From NCBI GenBank assembly GCA_038373865.1, contig JAXGGA010002159.1, positions 1 through 64,000 on the forward strand: a stretch of DNA of 64,000 bases. The letters are read 5' to 3'. This stretch comes from Uloborus plumipes (Eukaryota; Arthropoda; Arachnida; Araneae; Uloboridae). The notes under the pieces are model-generated. The model was not told the origin of the DNA and searched no databases. It worked only from the letters and a program-made list of their open reading frames with translations. Below, piece by piece: positions 36,863 to 46,200 of this stretch (its first letter is position 1; every line of letters starts with the position of its first letter). The position numbers and the translations under genes are program-made.

Positions 36863-37250
36863 TACCCTGATAGCACAGTGACCCTAATGTGACGCTTTTG
36901 TGACCCCTCACACCCGTCACAAGCGCGGTCGCAATCAAGTCGCCGCAACTTACGAATGTCCGACCGCGGTGACGTCACAATGCGACTTTACAGTGACGGC
37001 GCTTTGCGACCCATTTGCCACCGCGGTCACCTAGTGCCGCTTTTGCGACGTCACATCGCAGTCACCGCAACCGATGTCACAGTTTATCTGTTACAGTGAC
37101 ATTGCAGTGACGTCACAGTAAACCAGTCACAAAAGCGTCACAATGTGACTTCTATGTGAAGTCACAATACAGTAACGGTGTGACTGTGACGCTTGTGACT
37201 CGCAGTGACGTCACTGTGACTCTTTTGTGACACGTTGTCCTATTAGGGTA
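36863..37250. repeat. GC-rich GTGAC/GTCAC-dense element
   Basis: 388 bp bounded by imperfect inverted ends TACCCTGATAGCACA and TACCCTAATAGGACA (right, reverse complement). The interior holds about 14 GTGAC and 11 GTCAC words where fewer than two would be expected by chance, including three full TGACGTCA palindromes at 36970-36977, 37108-37115 and 37206-37213. Far more GC-rich than its surroundings. No coding frame. Probably a MITE-like element built from a reiterated half-site; any regulatory activity is a guess. Confidence 0.75.
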
Positions 37251-37549
37251 GTTTTGGAACGGTAATATTTGCCAATTCAACTATGTAAAGTGCATCGGTT
37301 TATTGCTATTAGTGCTTATAATGAATTATTCACGCGGAAACGAAAACGGTACAAAATTTATGTCTGCTTCCTTTGATTGTGATTAAGAGTATTCATAATT
37401 AAAAAGAAAAGGAAAATTTTAAAACATAGCAATCTGTTTACCTTAAGCTTATGCTCATTAACAATAAGGGTTCGATTAGTTACTATTACTGACCTCTAGA
37501 TAAACCAGGCATTGGCAGTGCATCAAGAAAAGTTGGGAATCAAACCAAT

Positions 37550-37950
37550 ACTGGAAAAAAAGCTGTCGTTTTTATAGTATAATGCTAGCAACAGAGGATC
37601 CAGTTTAAAGCGGTAAAAATACAGTAACAAACTGTAAAATCAGCTGTTTTACAATTTATTACTGTAAAATTATCAATTTTACAGTTTATTACTGTAAAAT
37701 TAGAAATTTACCATAAAAAAGCTGTTTTATACTGTATGACAGCTTTATAATATAGGCAGCAGAGGTTTCAGTTAAATTGTAAAATGCACTGTAATAAACT
37801 GTGAAACTAGCAATTTCGCAGTTTATTATTGTAAACTAGGAATTTTAAAGTTCCCTACAGTAAAATTAGCAATGTTTTTGTTTATTACCGTAAAATTACT
37901 GCAAAATTAGCTGTATTATACTCCTAAAACAACATATATTTTGTACAGTG
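37550..37950. repeat. ACTGTAAAAT palindromic repeat, copy 1
   Basis: Alternating ACTGTAAAAT and ATTTTACAGT words separated by short spacers (for example 37635-37700, 37790-37910), with GCAACAGAGG and GCAGCAGAGG words at the margins. The same arrangement occurs at 63735-64000 and in decayed form at 49330-49460. The strand can fold into many short hairpins. Non-coding. Class unknown. Confidence 0.75.
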
Positions 37951-38755
37951 TACCTACAAATACGTAGCTTTTCACATATATTTTGTGATTTTTAATACAG
38001 TATTTAATATATATATGACTGCTATCAATTCTTTGAAAAAGCTCATATTCTCTTAAAAGTGATATGCACCCAAAGACGAAACAGATAAATACTAAATACT
38101 GTAATAATATAAATAATCAAAAAGAAACTCAAAAAGTAAGGAGAAAAACATCAGAACATAAAGGCAAAAAACTTTTCTCCGGCAACTTTATATTGCAGAT
38201 TCCTTTGCCAAGAGCAATACGTTTTTATGATTATGACAAACAAGTGTTGCCTTTCAGAATGTAAAAATATCATCTTGGTTTGAGAATTCGCCATCTGGCT
38301 CCATCTTTGTATTTAATGCGAATATTTAGCCTCCGCCGTCGCCGAAACAGTAAACTCTGCAATAAAAACGTTTTCTGCAAGCTATCTGACAGAAAACATA
38401 TTGGTATCGTTACAGCTGGGCGTTCTCGAACAATGCAGATGAGATGCATTATAATCAGCAATCTTTTTTTTCTTTCTTTTTTTGACGTAAAGTGAAAATA
38501 GAATGAAAGTTTGTTATCAGTAAATGCAATATTTTGAAAATAGTGTAGATTGCAAAAGAGGAAAGAAATATTAGAAAGGATGAAAAAATGTACATTAAAT
38601 AAAATTTTTAGAAGACTTCGTCATTCGTTATTTGCATAAGGTAAATCATGTGTTTTGAAATTATTTGTCCATGAATATTGTTCGGAATATGTTTTCTCAC
38701 ATTGTGATATGTATTACAATAATATATTACGTTTGATGTTTATATTTCTTCTAGA
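37951..38755. other. No recognisable gene
   Basis: Frames at 38064-38264 and the overlapping pair at 38270-38495 have no recognisable domain. Nothing else supported. Confidence 0.45.
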
Positions 38756-38966
38756 CTAGTACCCGGCTCTGCCCGGGTTTCTGCCGGGTGCTATGTTTCA
38801 CTGAAACTCATTCATAAGTTTTTCAACATTAAAGTGCACATCTATATACATAAATGGCTATTGCTTCAAACAATGGTGTCTGGATAAACTAAAAAAAATG
38901 TATTACACACCTTAAAAACAAATGCAAGTTACAAATAATGTTTAGGTAAATACGAAATGTTATAAG

Positions 38967-40145
38967 TAGAGATGGAACGAAGCTTCGGCCGGGCCGAAGC
39001 ATGAGTTGTGATTCGGCCGCTTCGGCCTGAAATTTATGCAGCAAATGAAAGACAAGTAAAAAGGAATGCATGATAGGGTAAGTGCTCCAGTAGTCGGCCA
39101 GTCTCCAGTAGTTGGCCACAATGACATAAAACTCCTCATAAATAGTACATTTTTAATTCAAAATCAGGTATGACGCATTCACACATACATGTACTTATCC
39201 TCAATCATCAACCAGTGGCCGTTAAGTTTCGGGTACTTTTTCTTGAATTAGTAATGAGTCATTTCATTTTGAATGGTGTGCCCGTCATCCAAGATTGCGA
39301 TTCTGCTTATTTTTCAGGTAAGATGATTCTGTGGCCGACTACTGGAGCATTTACTAGTGTTGACAACAGCTTGGATTTTAACATATTTTTTTTTAAATTT
39401 CTGAAACAAGTAGATGATTCACTATCAGAAAGGTTCATCCTAAAGTTTTACCTTGTTTTTGTTACTGTATTGATAGCTGAAAGTTCTAGGTTAGCCAAGA
39501 TCAACAAAAGATCTTTTAAATGGCCGACTACTGGTGCTTTTACCCTACTATTTTTTTTGAATTCACCAAAAACTGAAGCATTTTGCATTAAGAATATTAA
39601 GATAAAAAAAACACAACGTAAATAGTAGTAGATTGGGCAGTTCTATGGTATAATACATGATCATATCAGTTGTTTTATTATAAAACATCAACTGAACTGC
39701 AGACTGAGCTTTTCATGTTCCAAGTAGAGCTTCCGACTACTAATTTGCAATACAAAAATAGTAATGTTGTCTTTTCTTGTACTAGCAGTACAAAGCAAAA
39801 CAAAACAAGAAAACTTTTAATTAGTGAGATAAATTTAAGAATGACTCAGTAAGCTGAAAATGTTGTGTAATACTAAGAATATTAAAATAAAAACAACCAA
39901 AATAAAAATGAACTTTAATTAATGAAATCAATTTAAGAATGCCACAGTAAGCTGAAAATATTGTGTAACGCTAAGAATATTAAAACATATGGAGAAAAGT
40001 ATAAAACTCTACGCATTTATTATGCATTTAATCCAAAAACTTAAATATGTGCGCCAGCCGAAGCTTCGGCCGAAGCTTCGGCTATTAGTTGGCCGAAGCT
40101 TCGGTATTCGGCGCTTCGGCCAAATGCCGCTTCGTTCCATCTCTA
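38967..40145. mobile_element. hAT element inside Helitron 3
   Basis: A 1179-bp insertion with ends TAGAGATGGAACGAAGC (right end in reverse complement is the same) and exact 8-bp duplications GTTATAAG at 38959-38966 and 40146-40153. Subterminal TTCGGCC/GGCCGAA words recur on both sides (38985-39030 and 40055-40130). The 8-bp duplication and TAGRGATGG ends are hAT features. No transposase; part of the interior is another nested element. Confidence 0.9.
39076..39545. mobile_element. TA-flanked element inside the hAT element
   Basis: 470 bp with inverted ends GGGTAAGTGCTCCAGTAGTC and GGGTAAAAGCACCAGTAGTC (right, reverse complement), symmetry continuing through GGCCA, and TA on both sides (39074-39075, 39546-39547). 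The GGCCGACTACTGG word also recurs internally (about 39330) and near the left end (39103-39118). The apparent 151-codon frame at 39170-39625 reads this repeat twice (WPTTGAFT) and crosses the element end, so it is not a gene. Confidence 0.78.
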
Positions 40146-40751
40146 GTTATAAGCTTTGTATATCAAAATAAATATATATATTTAACAGTATCAATCGCAT
40201 CGGAGTCAACCATTTCCAAATATTGGACGATAAATTTGTCTCGTTATTAATTTCTAAACCCTTGTGACTCCTTGGTAAAACTCACTTGATTAAAACATCC
40301 TATATACCTAATTTAGAATTTTTTTTAACTATAAACACTTTCTATTTTATAACTGGTGCCAAAATTAATTTTCTTTTTATTAGCCACGTTAGAGATTATT
40401 GCCACAGATGAATATAAAAATCGTAAGAAAGCAATAAATTTCATACTTAATCCAAAGAAGCCTTGGTTCAAAATTTTCATTGTGATCACTATTAATATTG
40501 TTGTTGCAAGGCAACAAATTTTTACAACAATGGACTGAAAATTTAATCATTTAATGGGGAAAATATATGAAATTTACTGTTTTTATGATAACTTTTTAAA
40601 ACTAAGTTTTTTGGAAATAAATTTTAGTCTATCCTGATTTATGTTATTGTAGCTATCTACGGTGAAAAAAATGGTTAAACTCGGTCCAGTAGTTTTGAAG
40701 ATTACTCCGGACATACATACATACATACAAAAGTAGTCATTTATGTATATC

Positions 40752-42390
40752 TCTACTAATAATATAGCTGAAGGTTTGTCTTTCTTTCTTTCCTTTCTCT
40801 CCGTCTAATACGCGCGTAGCGCCCAAACCGTTCGGTCGATTTTCATGCCACTTGACACAAAATTAGTTTGTAGCATGTAGTTTTGCACCTCGAAGCGATT
40901 TTTCGAAAATTCCATTTCGTTCTTTTTCTATTCGAATTCTTAGCAGAAATTCGATAAAATAGGGAAGAAATATTTCATACGCATTTTCAAGTCTTATGTC
41001 ATTCAAAAGCTTGAAATTTTCTGCACAAAATGAAGTTTTTTCGAAGTTTCTACGATTATCAGGAGAGCTGTAACAATTGTTTTTAGAATCCCGGAATTCA
41101 AGGCTTATCTTCAGTAAAGCAAGCCAAACGATTCTAAAATGGTTAATGAAATGAATTATTTTATCAACGGAAATCAACTTTTCATGTTGTTACCATGGTT
41201 ACGTTTTTATTTCGTTTATTTGTTTCATTCTTTTTCCCTTAATAATTTACAAAATGCATTTGTTTTTGTAGCAATCCAAACTCCAAGCCTTATTAAAATT
41301 AGTCAAATGAAATATAATAAAATCGTGATAAAATGGCACCTGTCAATCAAATGAGAAATCGAGTCCTTTCTTTAAAAAAGGTAGAGAAGGAAGAAACTGA
41401 CGCGTACCATTTTTGTGAGTTTAGAGATATTTTGGCGATCTGACGAGTTGTGTAGAAGAGGGAAACATTGTTTAACTAAATGAGGTCAAAAAAGAAACAA
41501 CATGATAGTAAACCATTCTAAATTTATCGTCTGGCAAAACATATTTTATTTCCTTTTTTTTTTATTTCGATATAAATTGCAGTAAATGGCTTGAGTGAAC
41601 GAGTTTGGCTTTTAATTTATCATTTGCTGGTTGATGTTTGTCGATGTTTATTGTTTTTATTATCATGGTGAAGAATAATGCACGAAATTTCTATTATTTT
41701 GTTTTTGAAGTTAGGAAAGAAAACTTTCTTCTTCTTTTAAACTTTGGTAAGATTTCTGTGAGCAGCAAAATTGTTCTTATTTTCTCTTTTGGCTTATTTT
41801 TGCGCACCTCCCCTTGGGGTTGCATTCGAATTTCCCCAAGAGCGTTTTTACCCCTTTTATGGGGTAAATTAGTGTTAATTTCAATGCAGACAAAAGTGAT
41901 ATGAATTGGCGCCAGCACTTGGCGAAATATCGCCAAGCTTTTAGTCGCCAAGTGTTTGACGCCAATTTGGCGACATATCGCCAAGTTGGCTTCAAATTTG
42001 GCGAAAAAATTTATTATTTTTTTATTTGAGTTCAATTTGGTGCTATTGGCGATATTTTGCGAAAAATCCACTGAATGACGTTAAAATCGGCGATATTTAG
42101 GAGATTAATCATTGAAAAACATTTTTTTGCATTGTTTTGTGGCAAACTAGGGATGTAAATGTTTGAATTGTTATCTTGCTCACTCCAAGCACTATTTTAG
42201 CACTTAAGGCATCTACTAAGAAATTTACACGTAAAAGGAAGTAGTGTGGGGTCCATGCCAAATTTTTATTTCATTCTTTAAAAGAATTATAGTTGAACAA
42301 CTAAAATAGAGTATTTTTTCTGCTATAACAATTTTTTACAAATGAATTTTTAATTTTGTACCACGGGCAAAGCCGTGCGGGTACCGCTAG
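40752..42390 (+). mobile_element. Helitron 4 (different subfamily)
   Basis: Begins TCTACTAATAATATAGCTGA and ends with a hairpin CACGGGCAAAGCCGTG, then CGGGTACCG and CTAG (42387-42390) followed by T. The 3' hairpin plus CTAG is diagnostic. Early sequence includes CGCGCGTAGCGCCCAAACCG. The interior includes a copy of the TTGGCG repeat (41800-42265). The base before the start is C, not A, because the element sits at the edge of Helitron 3. No Rep/helicase frame. Confidence 0.83.
41800..42265. repeat. Dispersed TTGGCG repeat, copy 2
   Basis: Matches 5950-6400 in the same orientation. It shows the CACCTCCCCTT start, the TTGGCG/CGCCAA words (41907-41990) and the ACACGTAAAAGGAAGTAGTG end (42228). 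Lies inside Helitron 4, either inserted into it or captured by it. Confidence 0.75.
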
Positions 42391-43776
42391 TAGATTATAT
42401 AGCTTAAAATGTCAAAATTCAGCAAAACTCTTGTTATAACGTACTTGAAAAATATTCATTATATTTACTACGCTATAGGCCTTATACATAATCATTACTT
42501 CTGTTTATGGGCAAATGAAATGACTAAAATTTTTAACGGTGTTAGAGAGCTGTTTTTATCAGCTATGTTAATATGACTATGTTCACTGACAGATAAATAA
42601 ATTGATTACATTATTTATAATGTTCAAATAAGTAATATATAAAGAAAATAGTTAAGTAAAAGTTTTTATATGTAGAATAATAATGTTTATATAGCTAACA
42701 TTAAAGCTTGTGTTGAATAAATTTTAAACTCCTATAAACGGATAAAATAAAACAAAGCTTAATTACTTCCTCCATTCACTTTTATCTCGTAATGTGTTTG
42801 TGATGAAAAAGAAAAGTGAAACTTTACATAACAAGCTTTTTTTTCCAATATAAATATTTTTTTCAAAAAATCCTTACATTTTTTTTCAAGCCATAAGATG
42901 ATAAAATTAACAATACTTTTCAGAAGCAGCTTAAAACTAAAACTCATGCCAAAGAATAAAAACCTGCTGTCATTCTAAATAACGTTGAATATGAAGATGA
43001 AAGAAACTTCCTATTTAAATAAAATCTGTCTGACATCAGTGTTTTGCTTCATTCATTTTAGTGCCCTCTTACAAGAATACTTTATTTACTTAAAAAATAA
43101 AACATCTGCATTTATTTGTCAAATTTCAAGATTAAAAACGGGCTGTTAAAATGTTTCCTCGTCATAGCACAAAGAAACCTTTTCAGCTAATAATAAAAGC
43201 TATTATTCTGCAGCAATATTTCTCCATTTCATTAGGAAAAAAGTAACGCAGCGAATGTCAAAAGTTAAAAGCTTTTCCTATTTTTTATGCCTTCCAGTTA
43301 TTGCCGTGCGAGAATATTCATTTCTTAATGCAAACAAATTTATTTCATGTTGAGCCCTTTTCAAAAGGATTTCAAAAACTATTTGTACTGCGGAATCTAT
43401 TTAATGTGTGATGTTTTATTTTATTTTATTATTTTTTTTTTCATGTCATTCTTTTCCCCCTAGAAATAATCATATTTAATTTAATAAGACTGAGGATTTT
43501 AAAAATGTATATGGCTGTAAGCTGGAAATAATTTTAAACAGTGTCCTCGTAATGAAATTTCAAAACTTTATAAAAAAGAATAAGATTTAGTTTGGAAAAA
43601 CCGAAACTGCTTGTAAATCGAAAAAAGAATGAGCTTTTTAAAAACCTTAACATTTAAAACCCTATAGCACAGACTTGAGCTTTATATATTTTTTGTTTTT
43701 ATTTTAAGAGTCTTAAATTACTGGGCACTTTCTAAATTGATTTCTTTGCAAAATTATGATTTTTTATTCCATCTTT
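42391..43776. other. No recognisable gene
   Basis: AT-rich DNA; the one open frame (42759-42947) is low-complexity and unsupported. Confidence 0.5.
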
Positions 43777-43790
43777 AACTTTAAGATTCC

Positions 43791-45365
43791 CAGTTTTTTT
43801 CATTTATGCACGAGGCGCTTCGACCTGACGTAAAGTATAGAAATGATACAATTGTGACTACCGATGAATTTAAATATTTGGGCATTACATTCGATAATAA
43901 ACTGAATTGGAGAGCCCATGTGGATTCAATAGGTAAGCGCTGTTCCAGTCGAATGACCATTTTAAAACGTTTGGCTGGGACCCTCTGGGGATGTGCCAGA
44001 GCTACAGTCAACAACACATATAAGGCCTTCATATTGCCCCTATTAACTTATTGTTGTGAACTGCTTATTTCAGCAAGCAATCAGGCTTTAGATAAATTGG
44101 ATATTATACAAAATCAGGCTATGAGACTTATTACTGGTGCTGTTAAATCTACGCCAATTGATTCCATGCTATTGTTAACAAAAAATAGGCCTATTAAGAC
44201 TATTATAGAAGAAAAGTCTATCTTACTCTAGGAAAAACTTATTCGTCTTGGTAATCCTTTCTGGGCTAACTATCAAATTCATACTAGAAATCTAAAGACG
44301 CAGTGTGGATTTATCCTAAAGGTGTTCGATATTTTGCAAGCAGAAGAGCTCCAAGAAAATCCACAGAAGATTATGAGGCTCATAAATCCTTTAGAGATTT
44401 ACAAAGTTGAATTTAATCTTAATCTCCTGAATAAAGTTTTCAAGATGGATACTGCTCCGCAAGTTATACGATGTTCTGCTTTGGAGACCATCTTTACTGA
44501 GTATCCAGAAGAAGACTGGCTGCATGTGTATACGGATGGGTCATACTCAGTAAGCTGTGCATCTGCAGGCTCCGGAGTCTTTACCAAACTCTTCTTCAGT
44601 CTGCGGGAATAAACAGAACGGCCTTTGATGGAAAGCTAGAGGCCGTCGGTATCGCATTGGAGAAACTCCTGTACTGTCTTCAAAAATTCGAAAAGGTTGT
44701 CCTACTCTCGAACTCGCAGGTAGCCGTACAGGCTATTGGCTCCGCTGAAGCTCCTATATCTGTTGAGGTCCTACAATGCCGAGAATTAATGCGTTGTATT
44801 AGTCAAAGAGACAAATTCATTTAGCTACAATGGATCCCCGGTCATTACGGCATTTATGGGAACGATCAGGCAGATCTTCTCGCTCGCAAAGGTGCAGCAA
44901 TGGTACAGCAACCAAATGCTTTTGGGCTGTCTTTTCACTCAAAAAAGCTCTTTTGTAAACAAATCTTGAGTATGAAATTCAAAACCCAAACGCAAGATCG
45001 TGTTAAACAGAAGATCTGGAGTGCCGAAGATCTTGCTAACATTCCCGATCGTCCTCGACGTAAGGCAGTGGCGCTGTTCGGGTTGGTGACAGGACATGAC
45101 TGCCTAAATGATCATCTCCATAGAATTGGCATTGTTGACTCTCCTCTTTGTTCTTTATGTGACATTGGCTAACCTTTAAATAGAGCTCATCTGCGTCGAT
45201 GCGGGTCACTGCGCGGTTCTTCCGACTCCGAGACTACCCTGTATTAGAGAGCTAGAGAACGCCTGAGGCAATGACTTCGGTCAAATGTTACTTTTGTTAA
45301 TTGTTCAGTTGTTCCACAAGTGATGTTTTTATAATTGTAACCTGCATGGCCATTGGAAAAAAAAA
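43791..45365 (+). mobile_element. Non-LTR retrotransposon, 5'-truncated copy
   Basis: A 1575-bp insert ending in an oligo-A tail (45356-45367). It is flanked by an exact 14-bp duplication AACTTTAAGATTCC at 43777-43790 and 45366-45379. A 5' truncation, A-tail and long duplication are the signature of target-primed reverse transcription. It encodes the end of a reverse transcriptase and an RNase H of the jockey/X-element type. Confidence 0.93.
43806..45240 (+). pseudogene. Reverse transcriptase C-terminus and RNase H (jockey/X-element-like)
   Basis: The frame from 43806 begins within the RT thumb region: FKYLGITFDNKLNWRAHVDS is the conserved post-catalytic motif, followed by a helical region typical of arthropod jockey-like elements. 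A TAG at 44229-44231 interrupts it, and the same frame resumes to 44612. The RNase H domain starts with HVYTDGSY (first catalytic Asp at 44535-44537). A frameshift near 44590 moves the rest to another frame: KLEAVGIALEKL has the catalytic Glu; LLSNSQVAV has Asn where the third catalytic Asp should be; WIPGHYGIYGNDQADLLARK has the last Asp. Further stops occur at 44822-44824 and 45170-45172. The tail (LVTGHDCLNDHLHRIGI, then CSLC and HLRRCGSL) is the usual C-terminal Cys/His region. Not functional. Confidence 0.92.
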
Positions 45366-45379
45366 AACTTTAAGATTCC

Positions 45380-45900
45380 TATTAAACAAACTAGTTTCTT
45401 CAAAACTAATATTATATAGATGTTTCAGCAAGTTTTTTATACAAGGAATCATTAAATTTTTGGATCTAAACTGAAGGTGATTGCAGAAGGTTATAGGAAA
45501 CTATCTCCCCACACTAGCAAAAAACATGCCTACAATATGACACTCCCACTAAAACCTTGCATAGTACGAACAAGGAAATATTAATTTAACTGGCATAAAA
45601 CACGCATGACTTCAAATTGTTACGACTGAATTCGACACCTTCTAATAAGGTAAATCAACTTATATTGTGTTTCATTTGAACTCTTCACCTACCGTTTTCT
45701 ATTCGTCACAGTTGTCCAGGTTCGCCTTTCCTAACATCATTGTAAAAAAGTTCTACATATTTGACAGAAGATTTCATCAGATGCATTCAACTCTACATTC
45801 CTGTACTCTGAGATTCTCTGTCCACTGTTGACTGTGAAATATGTTGAGAAGAATATGAAAGAGCTTTTTATCACGGAAGCAAATAAGAATCAATTTCCTG
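45380..45900. other. No recognisable gene
   Basis: About 500 bp of AT-rich DNA between the retrotransposon and the SINE. Nothing supported. Confidence 0.45.
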
Positions 45901-45909
45901 CCGTACACT

Positions 45910-46200
45910 GAACGAGCAGTGTAGTGGTTAAACACAGATCTCCTGCGCCTAAAGGTTGGAGTTTTGAACCTCACTCCATTGGTATTAGGCAAAAAACCGA
46001 CGGCTTCCATGTCATGTGATTATGTGTCATGCCAAAGATCCACCAAATACTCGTTTAGTTTGGTGTGCTCTTGGCAAAATTAGTTCTTTTTGCAGTTTTG
46101 CATCAAACAAAGCTCAAGTGCTTCTATCCGATGGGGAAACTAGGGATCAAAGTTTTCAAGGCAATGGCTTCCGCAGATACCGGTGCTCCATGATGGAATG
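45910..46200 (+). mobile_element. tRNA-derived SINE candidate
   Basis: A tRNA-like head: A-box-like GCAGTGTAGTGGTTA (45915-45930), a spacer and B-box-like GGAGTTTTGAACCTC (45958-45972). The body continues with CCGACGGCTTCCATGTCATG and further unrelated sequence. RNA polymerase III promoter boxes in tRNA spacing are the evidence. The cloverleaf is imperfect, so it is not a functional tRNA. The 3' end is uncertain and no clear target duplication was found. Confidence 0.6.

Larger units (their letters stand above)
38756..40751 (-). mobile_element. Helitron 3 (inverted, interrupted)
   Basis: Read on the minus strand it ends in GCCCGGGCAGAGCCGGGTA-CTAG (at 38756-38780) and starts near 40751 with a slightly changed 5' end (TATACATAAATGACTAC). 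Both ends and the interior match Helitrons 1 and 2. An ATAC/ACAT tetranucleotide run at 40710-40727 has expanded inside its 5' region. A 1179-bp hAT element interrupts it. It directly abuts Helitron 4. Confidence 0.85.

Noticed and set aside
39170..39625. A 151-codon open frame with two WPTTGAFT repeats.
   Set aside because: The repeats are the transposon's own terminal and internal words; the frame crosses the element boundary.
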